NCBI GenBank assembly: GCA_030618475.1
Contig: JAUXDG010000003.1
Location: 1 to 31,906 of the forward strand
Direction: 5' to 3'
Length of the DNA: 31,906 nt
Source of the DNA: Gammaproteobacteria bacterium
Lineage (GTDB): Bacteria; Pseudomonadota; Gammaproteobacteria; DSM-19610
Made by a program: the position numbers and the translations under genes. Below are positions 6,251-13,834 of this stretch, piece by piece (the stretch's first letter is position 1; the number at the start of each line of letters is the position of its first letter). The notes beneath the pieces were generated by a model that was not told the origin of the DNA, searched no databases, and saw nothing but the letters and a program-made list of their open reading frames with translations.

Positions 6251-9160
6251 CTATTGGCTACTGCTGCGGGCGGTGTCGAAACGCTGTTGCAGAAGTGCTT
6301 GCTGGGCGGCCGGTGCCGCACCGAACAGGTACCAGTCCTGCTCGAGTTTCTCTCTTGTACCGACAATATCCCCCACGCCCTGTCCGATCGCCCCGGCGAG
6401 ACGATGGGTCTGCAGTTGCAGACGCGCCTGCCGGTCCTCCGGGGGTGATTCCACCCCGGCAAGGATTTCCATGCGCAGGCAGAGATCCTGCCGCCTGGCC
6501 AGGTTGGCCGACAGCTCTGCAGACAGCCGCTGCTGTTCCTCGCCGCCAGCCATCACGGCCGCCTGAGCGCGAGCATAGCGCTGTTGTATTAGCTGTTCAG
6601 TGGCGGCATCGCCGAGCGCAGACTGAGCGTTCCACTGTTCATCGATGGCCTGCAGACGGTTTCGGGCAAGCTCCTGATCCGGCTGTTCCAGCAGTTGTTC
6701 CACGTCCAGGCAGAGCGCGGCTTTATCGCGCAGCTGTTGCAGCTGTGTCTGCTGTTGCGCGTCCCGCAGGGTCTGGCGGTGTGCGTCGAAGGCCTGCCTG
6801 GCTTTGCTAAAGCGCTGTTCCAGTGCTGCCTGGTCGCGCTTCGCTGCCGGTCCGGTTTCTTCCCATTCCGAGGCCGTCTTGTGGACCTGGCGCTCGGCGT
6901 CAGGCAGTGCATCGATGGTGGCGGCGGACAGGGACTCAAGCCGTTCGCACAGCTGTTGTTTCTTTACCTTGCTATTTTGCTGGGCTTCGTGGCGTTCGTC
7001 CTGCTGTTGGCGGCGACGTGCGAAGACGGCGTCGCAGGCGTCGCGGAATTCCTTCCAGATGGCGTCTTCCTGCTGGCGCTTGCCGGGCACCGTGGTTTGC
7101 CACTGCTTTTGCAGCTGTTTGCATTCTTCAATCGCCGTGTGAATATCTTCGACGCCCTGCAGTGCAGCAACCTTTTCTATGAGCGCATGTCGCCGGCGAA
7201 GGTTACGCTTGCGTTCCTGGTCGAGGTGTTCGTTCAGCGTCGCTATGGCCTGGTGGTGACGCTGAACGATGCTCTTGCTCTCGCGCCGGTCCACCGGTCC
7301 GGCCTGACGCCAGTCGTTGCTGAAGCGTCGCTGCATTTTAAGTGCGGCCTTCCAGTCCATGTGTGACCAGTCAGCGGATGCCAGGTAAGCCTCCAACTGG
7401 TCACACAGCTGGCGTTTTGTTTCCAGGTTCGAAGTGCGCTCGGCAGCCTGTTGCTTGAAGAAGGCCTGACACGGCCGGTAGGCCTGATCGGCTGCCTTGT
7501 CGAAACGTTTCCACAGGGTTCGTTGTGTGCTACTGCCGTCGGCGCGCAGGCGATTCCATTCCGTGCGCAGGCGGCTGATTTCGGTGGCCAGATCAGGCGG
7601 ATCCATGTCACGGCTGATGAGGGCTTCCATCTCTGTACATAACCGCTCCCGTGCCTCGTCGGCACCCCATTTTCGCCAACTCTGCAGTTCCCTGATGCGC
7701 GGTGTCATGGCGTGCAGGCGGTTGCTGAAAGGAGCCAGACGTTTCTGGGAAACCCCCAATGCCTGCAGGTGGCTGAGACTGCTCTGTATGCGGTCGTGCA
7801 TCGGTCCGGCACGTTTCAGCGCTTTTTCGTTCAGCAGGGCTTGCAGCTGTTCGAGCAGTTGCGGAAGTCTGCCGAATTCTGTTTCCCGCTGTTCAAGCTG
7901 ACCGCGCAGGCGGGCCCGCAATTGCCCCATGGCGGTCTCCAAACGCTGTATGGCAGCTGCGAGTTCATCCGTGTCCGCTGAGCAGTGTTTTGCCTTCCAG
8001 CGCTTTTCCAGTGCCTTGACCTGTTGTTCGCTGACCGGCTGTCTGGTCCCCAGCAGCCGCTCGGCATCAGTGCTCAGGGATTGCAGGGTGGCTTCCATCG
8101 CCCGGTATTTCTGCAACAGGTCCAGCCGCTGGTGAATGCTGCTCAGTGCTTGCTGAAAACGTGCATTCAATGGTTGCGCCTGGCTTGCCGGCAAGGCCGG
8201 CAATTCCTTCCAGCGGGTCTGCCATGTTGTCAGCTCTGCCCGGTACTCGGCTTCCGTATCCGCCGCCAGTGCCGCAGTGTCCTGCACGTCTGCCAGGCGC
8301 TGCTCGACTTGCGCGAGCAGCGTTTGCCGGGCTGTTCGAATGCTTGCCCATTCCCGCTCCTCGGCATCCCGGCCTGCACGAAACGCCTCGAATGCCGTCA
8401 GGAAAGCCTGTCGCGCTGACGCATAACGGCCCCGGTAGACCTCATCTGTCTCATCGGCTACCGCCTGCCAGCGGTTTTCCAGGCGTTGCAGGTCAGCCTG
8501 TTCCTGTTCCCATCGGTCTGCGTGGCCCAGCGATTCGATGCGTGCGCAGATTTGTTCGGATTCTGCCCGTATACGCGCCGGACGCTCCTGCGCCTCACGC
8601 CGGGCGTCCAGCCGGCTCCGTGCCTGGTGGCTGACCTGTTTGTCAGACTTGCGGGTTTGCCGGTAGACGGCTTCCAGCACGGAGGTTTGGGTGATGCGTT
8701 CAAGAGCCGCCAGGCGGTTTGCCGTGACGGTGTCGTTGATGGCAATGTCACGCAGGACGGATTCGCGGCTGATCCGGTCCTGGGCAGACTTGCGCAGTTC
8801 TGTTTCTACGCCATTCAAGGCCACGAATTTCAGTAAATCCGCTTCCGGGTGTTGGGACAGGAAATCTCTGCGAAGTTCCAGCAGCGGGCCTTCCTGCCGG
8901 GTACCCGCCAGCAGTTGTGACAGCCGCATAAGGGCAAATTCGCGGACGTCTTTATCGCTGTCTTCGTGGGCGGCGGTATACATCACGGCGAGATCGTTGA
9001 TGCGTCGCAGCGCCAGCCGGCGAATTGCGGCAACCTCATCTTCACGCGCGATTTTTGTCAGCGTGGTTTCGTCAGCGGGCGTCAGCGCCTGGACTGCCTG
9101 GCGGCGGATAGCCGCATCGGGGTGCTGCCATTTTGGCTTGAAAAAATGTAACAGGGCCAT
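6251..9160 (-). CDS. Large HEAT/DUF349 repeat protein (969 aa)
   Basis: The N-terminal ~170 residues form short helical HEAT-like repeats (AIRRQAVQAL, AIRRLALRRI, DVREFALMRLSQL). The rest is very rich in Gln, Arg, Glu and Ala, is predicted coiled coil, and carries repeated DUF349 units with the pattern W...G......lw.rF..a.d.f. Clear units occur near residues 530-568 (EWNRLRADG...LWKRFDKAADQAY), 612-650 (NDWRQAGPVD), 680-715 (KQWQTTVPGK...IWKEFRDACDAVF) and 765-795 (EWEETGPAAKRD...RFSKARQAF). No signal peptide or TM segment is present, so it should be cytoplasmic. DUF349 proteins of this size recur in gammaproteobacteria, but I know of no established function. ATG 9160 has only a weak AGAGAA upstream. 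The coding strand has many CAG codons, which give long GCTGTT-type repeats on the plus strand and spurious open frames there. Confidence 0.88.
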   Translation of the reverse strand: MALLHFFKPKWQHPDAAIRRQAVQALTPADETTLTKIAREDEVAAIRRLALRRINDLAVMYTAAHEDSDKDVREFALMRLSQLLAGTRQEGPLLELRRDFLSQHPEADLLKFVALNGVETELRKSAQDRISRESVLRDIAINDTVTANRLAALERITQTSVLEAVYRQTRKSDKQVSHQARSRLDARREAQERPARIRAESEQICARIESLGHADRWEQEQADLQRLENRWQAVADETDEVYRGRYASARQAFLTAFEAFRAGRDAEEREWASIRTARQTLLAQVEQRLADVQDTAALAADTEAEYRAELTTWQTRWKELPALPASQAQPLNARFQQALSSIHQRLDLLQKYRAMEATLQSLSTDAERLLGTRQPVSEQQVKALEKRWKAKHCSADTDELAAAIQRLETAMGQLRARLRGQLEQRETEFGRLPQLLEQLQALLNEKALKRAGPMHDRIQSSLSHLQALGVSQKRLAPFSNRLHAMTPRIRELQSWRKWGADEARERLCTEMEALISRDMDPPDLATEISRLRTEWNRLRADGSSTQRTLWKRFDKAADQAYRPCQAFFKQQAAERTSNLETKRQLCDQLEAYLASADWSHMDWKAALKMQRRFSNDWRQAGPVDRRESKSIVQRHHQAIATLNEHLDQERKRNLRRRHALIEKVAALQGVEDIHTAIEECKQLQKQWQTTVPGKRQQEDAIWKEFRDACDAVFARRRQQQDERHEAQQNSKVKKQQLCERLESLSAATIDALPDAERQVHKTASEWEETGPAAKRDQAALEQRFSKARQAFDAHRQTLRDAQQQTQLQQLRDKAALCLDVEQLLEQPDQELARNRLQAIDEQWNAQSALGDAATEQLIQQRYARAQAAVMAGGEEQQRLSAELSANLARRQDLCLRMEILAGVESPPEDRQARLQLQTHRLAGAIGQGVGDIVGTREKLEQDWYLFGAAPAAQQALLQQRFDTARSSSQ

Positions 9161-9412
9161 GCAATGGTTCTCTGAATGTCTCTTGGATCATGGTCCGCGG
9201 GAGTCGGATGCCGGATTTTCTCACGAAAACGGCCCCGAGGGAAAATCTGTGAGAATTTAGGGCCGTTGGTCGGCTGAGTGGTGTCCCCGACTGACGCTTC
9301 GCTCTGCACGACAGTGAGAGTTTCTGCACTAACCCCCTGTAATGTAGCCCGAATTAAAGATATGCCCGGAAATCTCGATAACAGGGCAGGAAACAGCTAA
9401 GGGAATACGAAT
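9161..9412. other. Intergenic leader region between divergent genes
   Basis: This stretch lies between the start of the DUF349 gene (minus) and a small plus-strand ORF. It holds an inverted repeat with 8-bp arms AACGGCCC (9228-9235) and GGGCCGTT (9260-9267), 24 nt apart, with further partial complementarity around TTCTCAC and GTGAGAA just inside and outside the arms. No T-run follows. Promoters are expected here but none is clear. Confidence 0.4.
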
Positions 9413-9535
9413 ATGAAATTCATTGCCGTGGGACTGGTTGCTACATTGCTGTTGATCGGTTTTGCACCGTTTGCGGCGGAAGCCATGATACTGCTTGTCC
9501 TTGAATTTGGGCCACCGTCTTTATTTCAGCCCTGA
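9413..9535 (+). CDS. Very small exported/membrane peptide (40 aa), hypothetical
   Basis: Starts MKFIAVGLVATLLLIGFAPFAAEA, a textbook signal-peptide or single-TM segment, then MILLVLEFGPPSLFQP and stop. AAGGGA lies 8-9 nt before the ATG, giving reasonable support for translation. After cleavage at AEA only about 16 residues would remain, so it may act as a membrane-inserted small protein. No family was recognised. The signal-like hydrophobic run and ribosome site make it more likely than a chance ORF, but this is not proven. Confidence 0.5.
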   Translation: MKFIAVGLVATLLLIGFAPFAAEAMILLVLEFGPPSLFQP

Positions 9536-9598
9536 ACTGTTGGCGTGAATTCATTTGCTGCCGCGGCAGCATCGCGCCGGGTGTGATTCGGCCCGGCA

Positions 9599-9781
9599 TC
9601 AAATCTGCCCCCTGTGCGCCGTTAAAACGGTAGCGATTATGAACAGGGCGGTAACTAACAGCGCGATCAGACCCGCATTCAACAGGTTCCCGCTGTTCAC
9701 GAGTAGCGATAGAATTAATATGACAGCACCAGAGCCGCCAGTGACTGCGGATAAAACACACAGCATCCGGTTCATTGCCAT
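9599..9781 (-). CDS. Small two-helix membrane protein (60 aa), hypothetical
   Basis: The 60 residues contain two hydrophobic helices, about residues 8-27 (LSAVTGGSGAVILILSLLVN) and 33-53 (LNAGLIALLVTALFIIATVL), separated by a short NSGN turn, with a basic C-terminus (HRGQI). A strong GGAGG sits just upstream. Spacing is 3 nt to the first ATG (9781) and 9 nt to the second ATG (9775, MNRMLC), so the second is the more likely initiator. No family was recognised. It converges with the 40-residue ORF 63 nt away. Function is unknown. Confidence 0.6.
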   Translation of the reverse strand: MAMNRMLCVLSAVTGGSGAVILILSLLVNSGNLLNAGLIALLVTALFIIATVLTAHRGQI

Positions 9782-9975
9782 TGTCCTCCGTTGCGACGCT
9801 GTGCACAGAGTACGGACGGGGCTCGAAGTGGGGTTAATCCCCGCGCGCCAATCAGTTGGCCGGTGACAGCGATTTCAGCAGTGTTCACGGAGTTTGAATA
9901 AACCGGAACGGATGGCCACGGGTCAGTCGGACGCGCAAATACACGTGCGACGCCCTGTGTGGGTTCTAGTGTTAC

Positions 9976-9981
9976 TATAAT
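9976..9981 (+). promoter_or_regulatory. Candidate -10 box upstream of GAPDH-arsJ
   Basis: Exact TATAAT hexamer in an otherwise GC-richer context, 128 nt before the GAPDH start codon. No good TTGACA-like -35 is present at 16-18 nt spacing, so this is only a candidate; an activator-dependent promoter is possible. Confidence 0.25.
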
Positions 9982-10075
9982 CAACCGCTGTCAGGGTACC
10001 AGCCGGGCGTTACTGTAGTGTGCTTATATACCGGATAGCGAGTGGGTCTTGTCAGGCGTAAAGCAGCAACTACTC

Positions 10076-10107
10076 AATGAAGATTATAAATAATGAAGAT
10101 TATAAAT
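10076..10107 (+). repeat. 16-bp tandem duplication abutting the GAPDH start codon
   Basis: The 16-mer AATGAAGATTATAAAT occurs twice head to tail (10076-10091 and 10092-10107), and a third partial copy (AATGA) contains the GAPDH ATG at 10109. The duplication places an ATG at 10077 that opens a 10-codon frame (MKIINNEDYK) whose TAA overlaps the GAPDH ATG as TAATG. No purine-rich ribosome site precedes the GAPDH start, so re-initiation after this short frame is possible. Confidence 0.7.
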
Positions 10108-10108
10108 A

Positions 10109-11116
10109 ATGACTATTCGTATCGGGATTAACGGTTTCGGGCGCATGGGCCGGCTTGGTTTTCGCGCCGGCTGGCAAACGCCGGAGTATCAGATTGTTCA
10201 TGTCAACGAGATCAGTGGCGACGCACACTGTATGGCGCACCTGCTGGAGTTCGATTCGGTGCAAGGACGTTGGGATCATGAGATACAGGCGGATAGCGAA
10301 GGGCTGACGGTCGACGGCAGGCACATCACGTATTCAAGCCTCGAACAGCCAGGCGATGTGGACTGGGCCAGTAAGGGCATTGATCTTCTCATCGACTGTA
10401 CCGGCACGTTCAAGAGCGAGTCTGCGCTGCAGCCATACTTTGACCAGGGCATAAAGAAGGTACTGGTTTCGGCGCCCGTACCTGAACCCGCGTTGAACGT
10501 CGTCTACGGCATAAACCATGATCAGTATGATCCTGACAAACACCGCATCCTGACGGCCGCATCCTGTACCACCAACTGCCTGGCACCGGTGGTTAAAGTC
10601 ATGCACGAAGGCTTGGGTATTCGGCACGGAGCCATGACCACCATTCATGACATTACCAATACCCAGACGATTGTCGACAACGGTCATAAGGACCTGCGTC
10701 GGGCACGCGCCTGTGGACAGTCTTTGATCCCGACCACCACCGGGTCTGCCAAAGCTATCACCAGCATCTTTCCGGAACTCAGCGGCAAGCTGAACGGTCT
10801 GGCGGTACGTGTGCCCTTGTTGAATGCGTCTCTCACCGACTTTGTGTTCGAAGCCGAGCGCGAAACCACGGTGCGTGAGGTCAATGCTTTATTCAAGAAA
10901 GCCGCCGAGGGTGAGCTCAAGGGTATTCTCGGTTACGAGGAACGGCCGCTGGTGTCGATGGATTACAGGGGCGATCCGCGTTCTTCGATTGTCGATGCAC
11001 CGTCAACTCTGGTCATCGATGGCACCCAGGTCAAAGTGCTGGCCTGGTATGACAACGAATGGGGTTACGTTAATCGTATGATGGAACTCGCGGCGCTTAT
11101 CGCACAGAGTCTATAG
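10109..11116 (+). CDS. ArsJ-associated glyceraldehyde-3-phosphate dehydrogenase (335 aa)
   Basis: Type I GAPDH of usual length. The NAD-binding start is IRIGINGFGRMGR (residues 3-15), the catalytic Cys153 lies in ASCTTNCLAP, His180 in TTIHDITNTQ, and the C-terminus carries WYDNEWGYVNRM. The segment VSAPVPEPALNVVYGINHDQYDP and the immediate linkage to arsJ (GTG start 2 nt after this stop) mark it as the arsenic-resistance paralogue, not the housekeeping glycolytic enzyme. In the known system this GAPDH uses arsenate in place of phosphate to make 1-arseno-3-phosphoglycerate, which ArsJ exports and which then falls apart to arsenate outside. No arsR-type regulator is adjacent. The start ATG 10109 fits the conserved N-terminus exactly, although it lacks a clear Shine-Dalgarno. 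Confidence 0.92.
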   Translation: MTIRIGINGFGRMGRLGFRAGWQTPEYQIVHVNEISGDAHCMAHLLEFDSVQGRWDHEIQADSEGLTVDGRHITYSSLEQPGDVDWASKGIDLLIDCTGTFKSESALQPYFDQGIKKVLVSAPVPEPALNVVYGINHDQYDPDKHRILTAASCTTNCLAPVVKVMHEGLGIRHGAMTTIHDITNTQTIVDNGHKDLRRARACGQSLIPTTTGSAKAITSIFPELSGKLNGLAVRVPLLNASLTDFVFEAERETTVREVNALFKKAAEGELKGILGYEERPLVSMDYRGDPRSSIVDAPSTLVIDGTQVKVLAWYDNEWGYVNRMMELAALIAQSL

Positions 11117-11118
11117 CC

Positions 11119-12315
11119 GTGGAAAGCGGGTTGCGCCATTACCTGGTGGTGACCGGCGGTTACTGGGCCTTCACCCTGACCGACGGTGCTATCCGCATGC
11201 TGGTCGTGCTGTATTTCCACTCGCTGGGTTATTCGCCCTTTGAAGTGGCGATGCTGTTCCTGTTTTATGAGTTCTTTGGCATGGTCACTAACCTGGTGGG
11301 CGGCTGGCTGGGGTCGCGTATCGGGCTTAACCTGACCATGCACATCGGTATGGGGCTGCAGGTGGTGGCGTTGTCGATGTTGATGGTGCCGGAAGCCTGG
11401 CTGACGGTGGCCTATGTCATGACGGCGCAGGCTTTGTCCGGCATTGCCAAGGACCTCAATAAAATGTCCGCCAAGGCCAGCGTGAAAACGCTGCTGCCCG
11501 ACTCCGGCAGTGGATCGCGGCTGTTCAAATGGGTTGCCGTGCTGACCGGTTCCAAGAACGCGCTCAAGGGTGTCGGGTTTTTCCTCGGTGCCCTGCTGTT
11601 GCAGCTGACGGGATTCCGCGGTGCTCTGGCGGTGCTCTCAGGTGGTCTGCTGATAGTGCTGATTGTGACTGCCATGCTGTTGCCCAGTGGTCTGGGGAAA
11701 TCAAAAGCCAGGCCCAAATTCACCCAGGTCTTCTCGAAAGCGCCGGCCATCAACTGGTTATCAGCGGCACGGTTTTTTCTGTTCGGATCGCGCGACGTCT
11801 GGTTCGTCGTCGGGCTTCCGGTGTTTCTTTATTCGGTATTGGGCTGGAGTTTTACGCAGGTCGGCGGCTATCTGGCGCTGTGGGTGATCGGCTATGGGCT
11901 GGTGCAGGCCAGTGCGCCGAAAATGCTGCACCACAGTCACCAGGGCCGAGGACCGGATGGAAGTACGGCGCGATTCTGGGTGTTTGTACTGGCGCTGTTC
12001 CCGGCCGCCATCGCGCTGGCCCTGCAGCTCGGGCTTGGGCCGGGCTGGGTGCTGGTAACAGGACTGGTAGCCTTCGGTGTGGTGTTCGCGATCAATTCCG
12101 CGGTCCATTCCTACCTGATCGTGGCCTGGTCGGATCACGATAAAGTGTCCATGAACGTAGGTTTTTATTACATGGCGAACGCCGCCGGGCGACTCACCGG
12201 GACGGTGCTCTCCGGCCTTGTCTACCAGCAGCAGGGCCTGGTGGGATGCCTCTGGTGGTCCACGCTGTTCGTGCTGGCTGCCGGCCTGCTGTCGCTCGGG
12301 CTGCCACGACGTTAA
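11119..12315 (+). CDS. arsJ: ArsJ, organoarsenical efflux MFS transporter (398 aa)
   Basis: Major facilitator-type membrane protein with about 11-12 hydrophobic segments. The N-terminus (RHYLVVTGGYWAFTLTDGAIRMLVVLYFHSLGYSPFEVAMLFLFYEFFG) is characteristic of ArsJ, as is the following NLVGGWLGSRIGLN. In characterised systems it exports 1-arseno-3-phosphoglycerate made by the partner GAPDH, giving resistance to pentavalent arsenic. Translation begins at GTG 11119, two bases after the GAPDH stop, indicating translational coupling. The gene ends convergently with the 2PGK-like gene, 83 nt away. Identity is confident from sequence and partner gene. Confidence 0.93.
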   Translation: MESGLRHYLVVTGGYWAFTLTDGAIRMLVVLYFHSLGYSPFEVAMLFLFYEFFGMVTNLVGGWLGSRIGLNLTMHIGMGLQVVALSMLMVPEAWLTVAYVMTAQALSGIAKDLNKMSAKASVKTLLPDSGSGSRLFKWVAVLTGSKNALKGVGFFLGALLLQLTGFRGALAVLSGGLLIVLIVTAMLLPSGLGKSKARPKFTQVFSKAPAINWLSAARFFLFGSRDVWFVVGLPVFLYSVLGWSFTQVGGYLALWVIGYGLVQASAPKMLHHSHQGRGPDGSTARFWVFVLALFPAAIALALQLGLGPGWVLVTGLVAFGVVFAINSAVHSYLIVAWSDHDKVSMNVGFYYMANAAGRLTGTVLSGLVYQQQGLVGCLWWSTLFVLAAGLLSLGLPRR

Positions 12316-12398
12316 TTGTTTCGTACTGCCAGAACCGAGCAGCTTGCAGGGTGGACGGTCCTTTCCCATACTGTGTCTCCCAGGTCAGCAGCGGTGCT

Positions 12399-13592
12399 CT
12401 ACCGGAAAACCTCCTCGGGAGTCAGCGCAAAATCTTTTGACAGCATATCGATGACGGTTCGCATTATCTCGCGGACAACCTTATCGCGATCCCCATTGAC
12501 GATGATCGGCGTTTTCGTCCGGTCAGCTTCGGAAAGAAGAAATGACTGCAGCTGCCAGATCTCATCGAAGTGTTCCAGATAGCGCTCTGAGCGGCGTTCC
12601 GGGGCCCTGGTGCCGCGACCCCTGATGCGTTCCTTGAGATCCTTTCGCTTGAGTACCGCAAGCATAATGGGCGCTATCAGCACATCGGTGTCTCGCGGTA
12701 TTTTGTCCACCATTGATTGATGTATGTGGACACCTTCAAAAATCAACGAGACGCGTTCGCGAATGGCGCGTTCGATAACAGCCTCACTCGCCACCGAGAG
12801 CAGCTCCACCTGGGCAAGGAAGCCATCCGCCACCAGCAGTTCCTGGTCTTCGGTCAAGCGGCCTTCCTGAAGTGGCAAGGCTTCCCAGGCGCTGAATGAA
12901 GACTGGTGCAGAACAGGAAGCAGGCGTTTGGAGATCATGGTCCGCATCACCTCCCGGAGCATATCCGTCGATTGTGTGCGCACGATTTCGAGTTGATTGG
13001 CGAGTGCCGTGGCAATGGTGCTTTTTCCGCAACCCGATGTGCCGCCAATCAACAGAATCAGCGGCCGACCACTGCGCAGGAAGTCGACCCAGACCAGCCA
13101 GCGACGGGCAACCGCGGGTCCCAGTTCAGGGGCCTGGTGCAGGTAGCGGTAACTCAGATGTGCGATATTCTGTGAAGTTGTCGAAGTTAGCTGCTTGTCA
13201 ACAAGATATTGTTGTATCTTGGTGATGACGCCGAAAGATTCCTCATGGGTCAGACCGATGGTCTCAAGGCGGCGCCGGTGCAGATCCGCAGAAAAGGTGG
13301 TGACTCGGCCATCCGCATGTTCTACCCGTGTAGCCGTGACGGCAGCGCCCTGGCTCTCATAGCGTTCCACCACTTTTGCACTGCAGGTCGTTTTAAGCTG
13401 TTTGATAACCCTGTCGCGCAACTCATGGGTAGTAATCAGCGCTTCGTCATCAAGATCCCTGCGTATGTCTGAAGCCACGTTGTAAGCTTCTTCAAATGCG
13501 AGACCGGCGTTCTGCAGGGAGCGTGTCAGAATTCCGCGCAGGAACGGGACTTGTGTGTTTTCATCAGGATCCTCGATCAGAATTTTTGCCAC
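12399..13592 (-). CDS. 2-phosphoglycerate kinase-like protein with ATP-cone domains (397 aa)
   Basis: The N-terminal region holds an ATP-cone-like unit (about residues 12-68, VPFLRGILTRSLQNAGLAFEEAYNVASDIRRDL) and what looks like a second, divergent one (about 88-152, ATRVEHADGRVTTFSADLHRRRLETIGL). The C-terminal half is a P-loop kinase with Walker A GGTSGCGKST at 183-192, then STDMLREVMRTMI, FEGVHIHQSMVD and the Arg-rich lid RGRGTRAPERRSERYLEHF. This matches archaeal-type 2-phosphoglycerate kinase, which makes 2,3-bisphosphoglycerate from 2-phosphoglycerate and ATP in the cyclic-2,3-diphosphoglycerate pathway. The role of bacterial homologues is unclear, and no cDPG synthetase is visible here. 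ATP cones would let nucleotide level control activity. It converges with arsJ and lies downstream of a CNNM/CorC gene on the same strand. Confidence 0.82.
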   Translation of the reverse strand: MAKILIEDPDENTQVPFLRGILTRSLQNAGLAFEEAYNVASDIRRDLDDEALITTHELRDRVIKQLKTTCSAKVVERYESQGAAVTATRVEHADGRVTTFSADLHRRRLETIGLTHEESFGVITKIQQYLVDKQLTSTTSQNIAHLSYRYLHQAPELGPAVARRWLVWVDFLRSGRPLILLIGGTSGCGKSTIATALANQLEIVRTQSTDMLREVMRTMISKRLLPVLHQSSFSAWEALPLQEGRLTEDQELLVADGFLAQVELLSVASEAVIERAIRERVSLIFEGVHIHQSMVDKIPRDTDVLIAPIMLAVLKRKDLKERIRGRGTRAPERRSERYLEHFDEIWQLQSFLLSEADRTKTPIIVNGDRDKVVREIMRTVIDMLSKDFALTPEEVFR

Positions 13593-13834
13593 ACAATCGT
13601 CCTTTAGCTCAGTGCTTGAATTCTAACTGATTATAAAGCCTCGGTGCACAAAAAACGACCAGCAGAAGCGCCGGATTTGTAACCTGAATCAGCAGTAGCG
13701 GCCGTCAATATGGTTCGCGGTCTGCTGTTTCCCGGGCGTGACCAACATGTCCTCTGTTGCGGTATGCCCGATAACTTTACCCAGCAGCATGACGATACAG
13801 TCTTCACTGGCACGCCGTGCCGGCGGTATTGTTT
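13593..13834. other. Spacer between CNNM/CorC gene and 2PGK-like gene
   Basis: 242 nt without a convincing gene. Short frames here lack ribosome sites and family resemblance. A near-palindrome GGCACGCCGTGCC lies around 13809-13821, without a T-run. The 2PGK promoter may be located here. Confidence 0.35.

Larger units (their letters stand above)
9782..10108. other. Non-coding region upstream of the arsenate-resistance pair
   Basis: No gene is seen on either strand. A perfect TATAAT occurs at 9976-9981 and could be a -10 box for the GAPDH-arsJ pair (leader of roughly 120 nt), but the -35 region 17 nt upstream (CCTGTG) is poor. No obvious ArsR-type inverted repeat was identified. The last 32 nt consist of the tandem repeat listed separately. 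Confidence 0.4.

Noticed and set aside
5353..6810. Long open frame (485 codons) on the plus strand
   Set aside because: It lies antisense across the cyclase gene, the 94-nt gap and the DUF349 gene, has low-complexity Arg/Pro/Ala-rich composition and no family resemblance; both opposite genes have clear domains.
9782..10108. Search for an ArsR operator upstream of GAPDH-arsJ
   Set aside because: No inverted repeat resembling an ArsR site was visible; only a lone TATAAT and the 16-bp tandem repeat.
13631..13813. 60-codon minus-strand frame in the spacer after the CNNM/CorC gene
   Set aside because: No ribosome site, no hydrophobic or family features, and composition unlike its neighbours.
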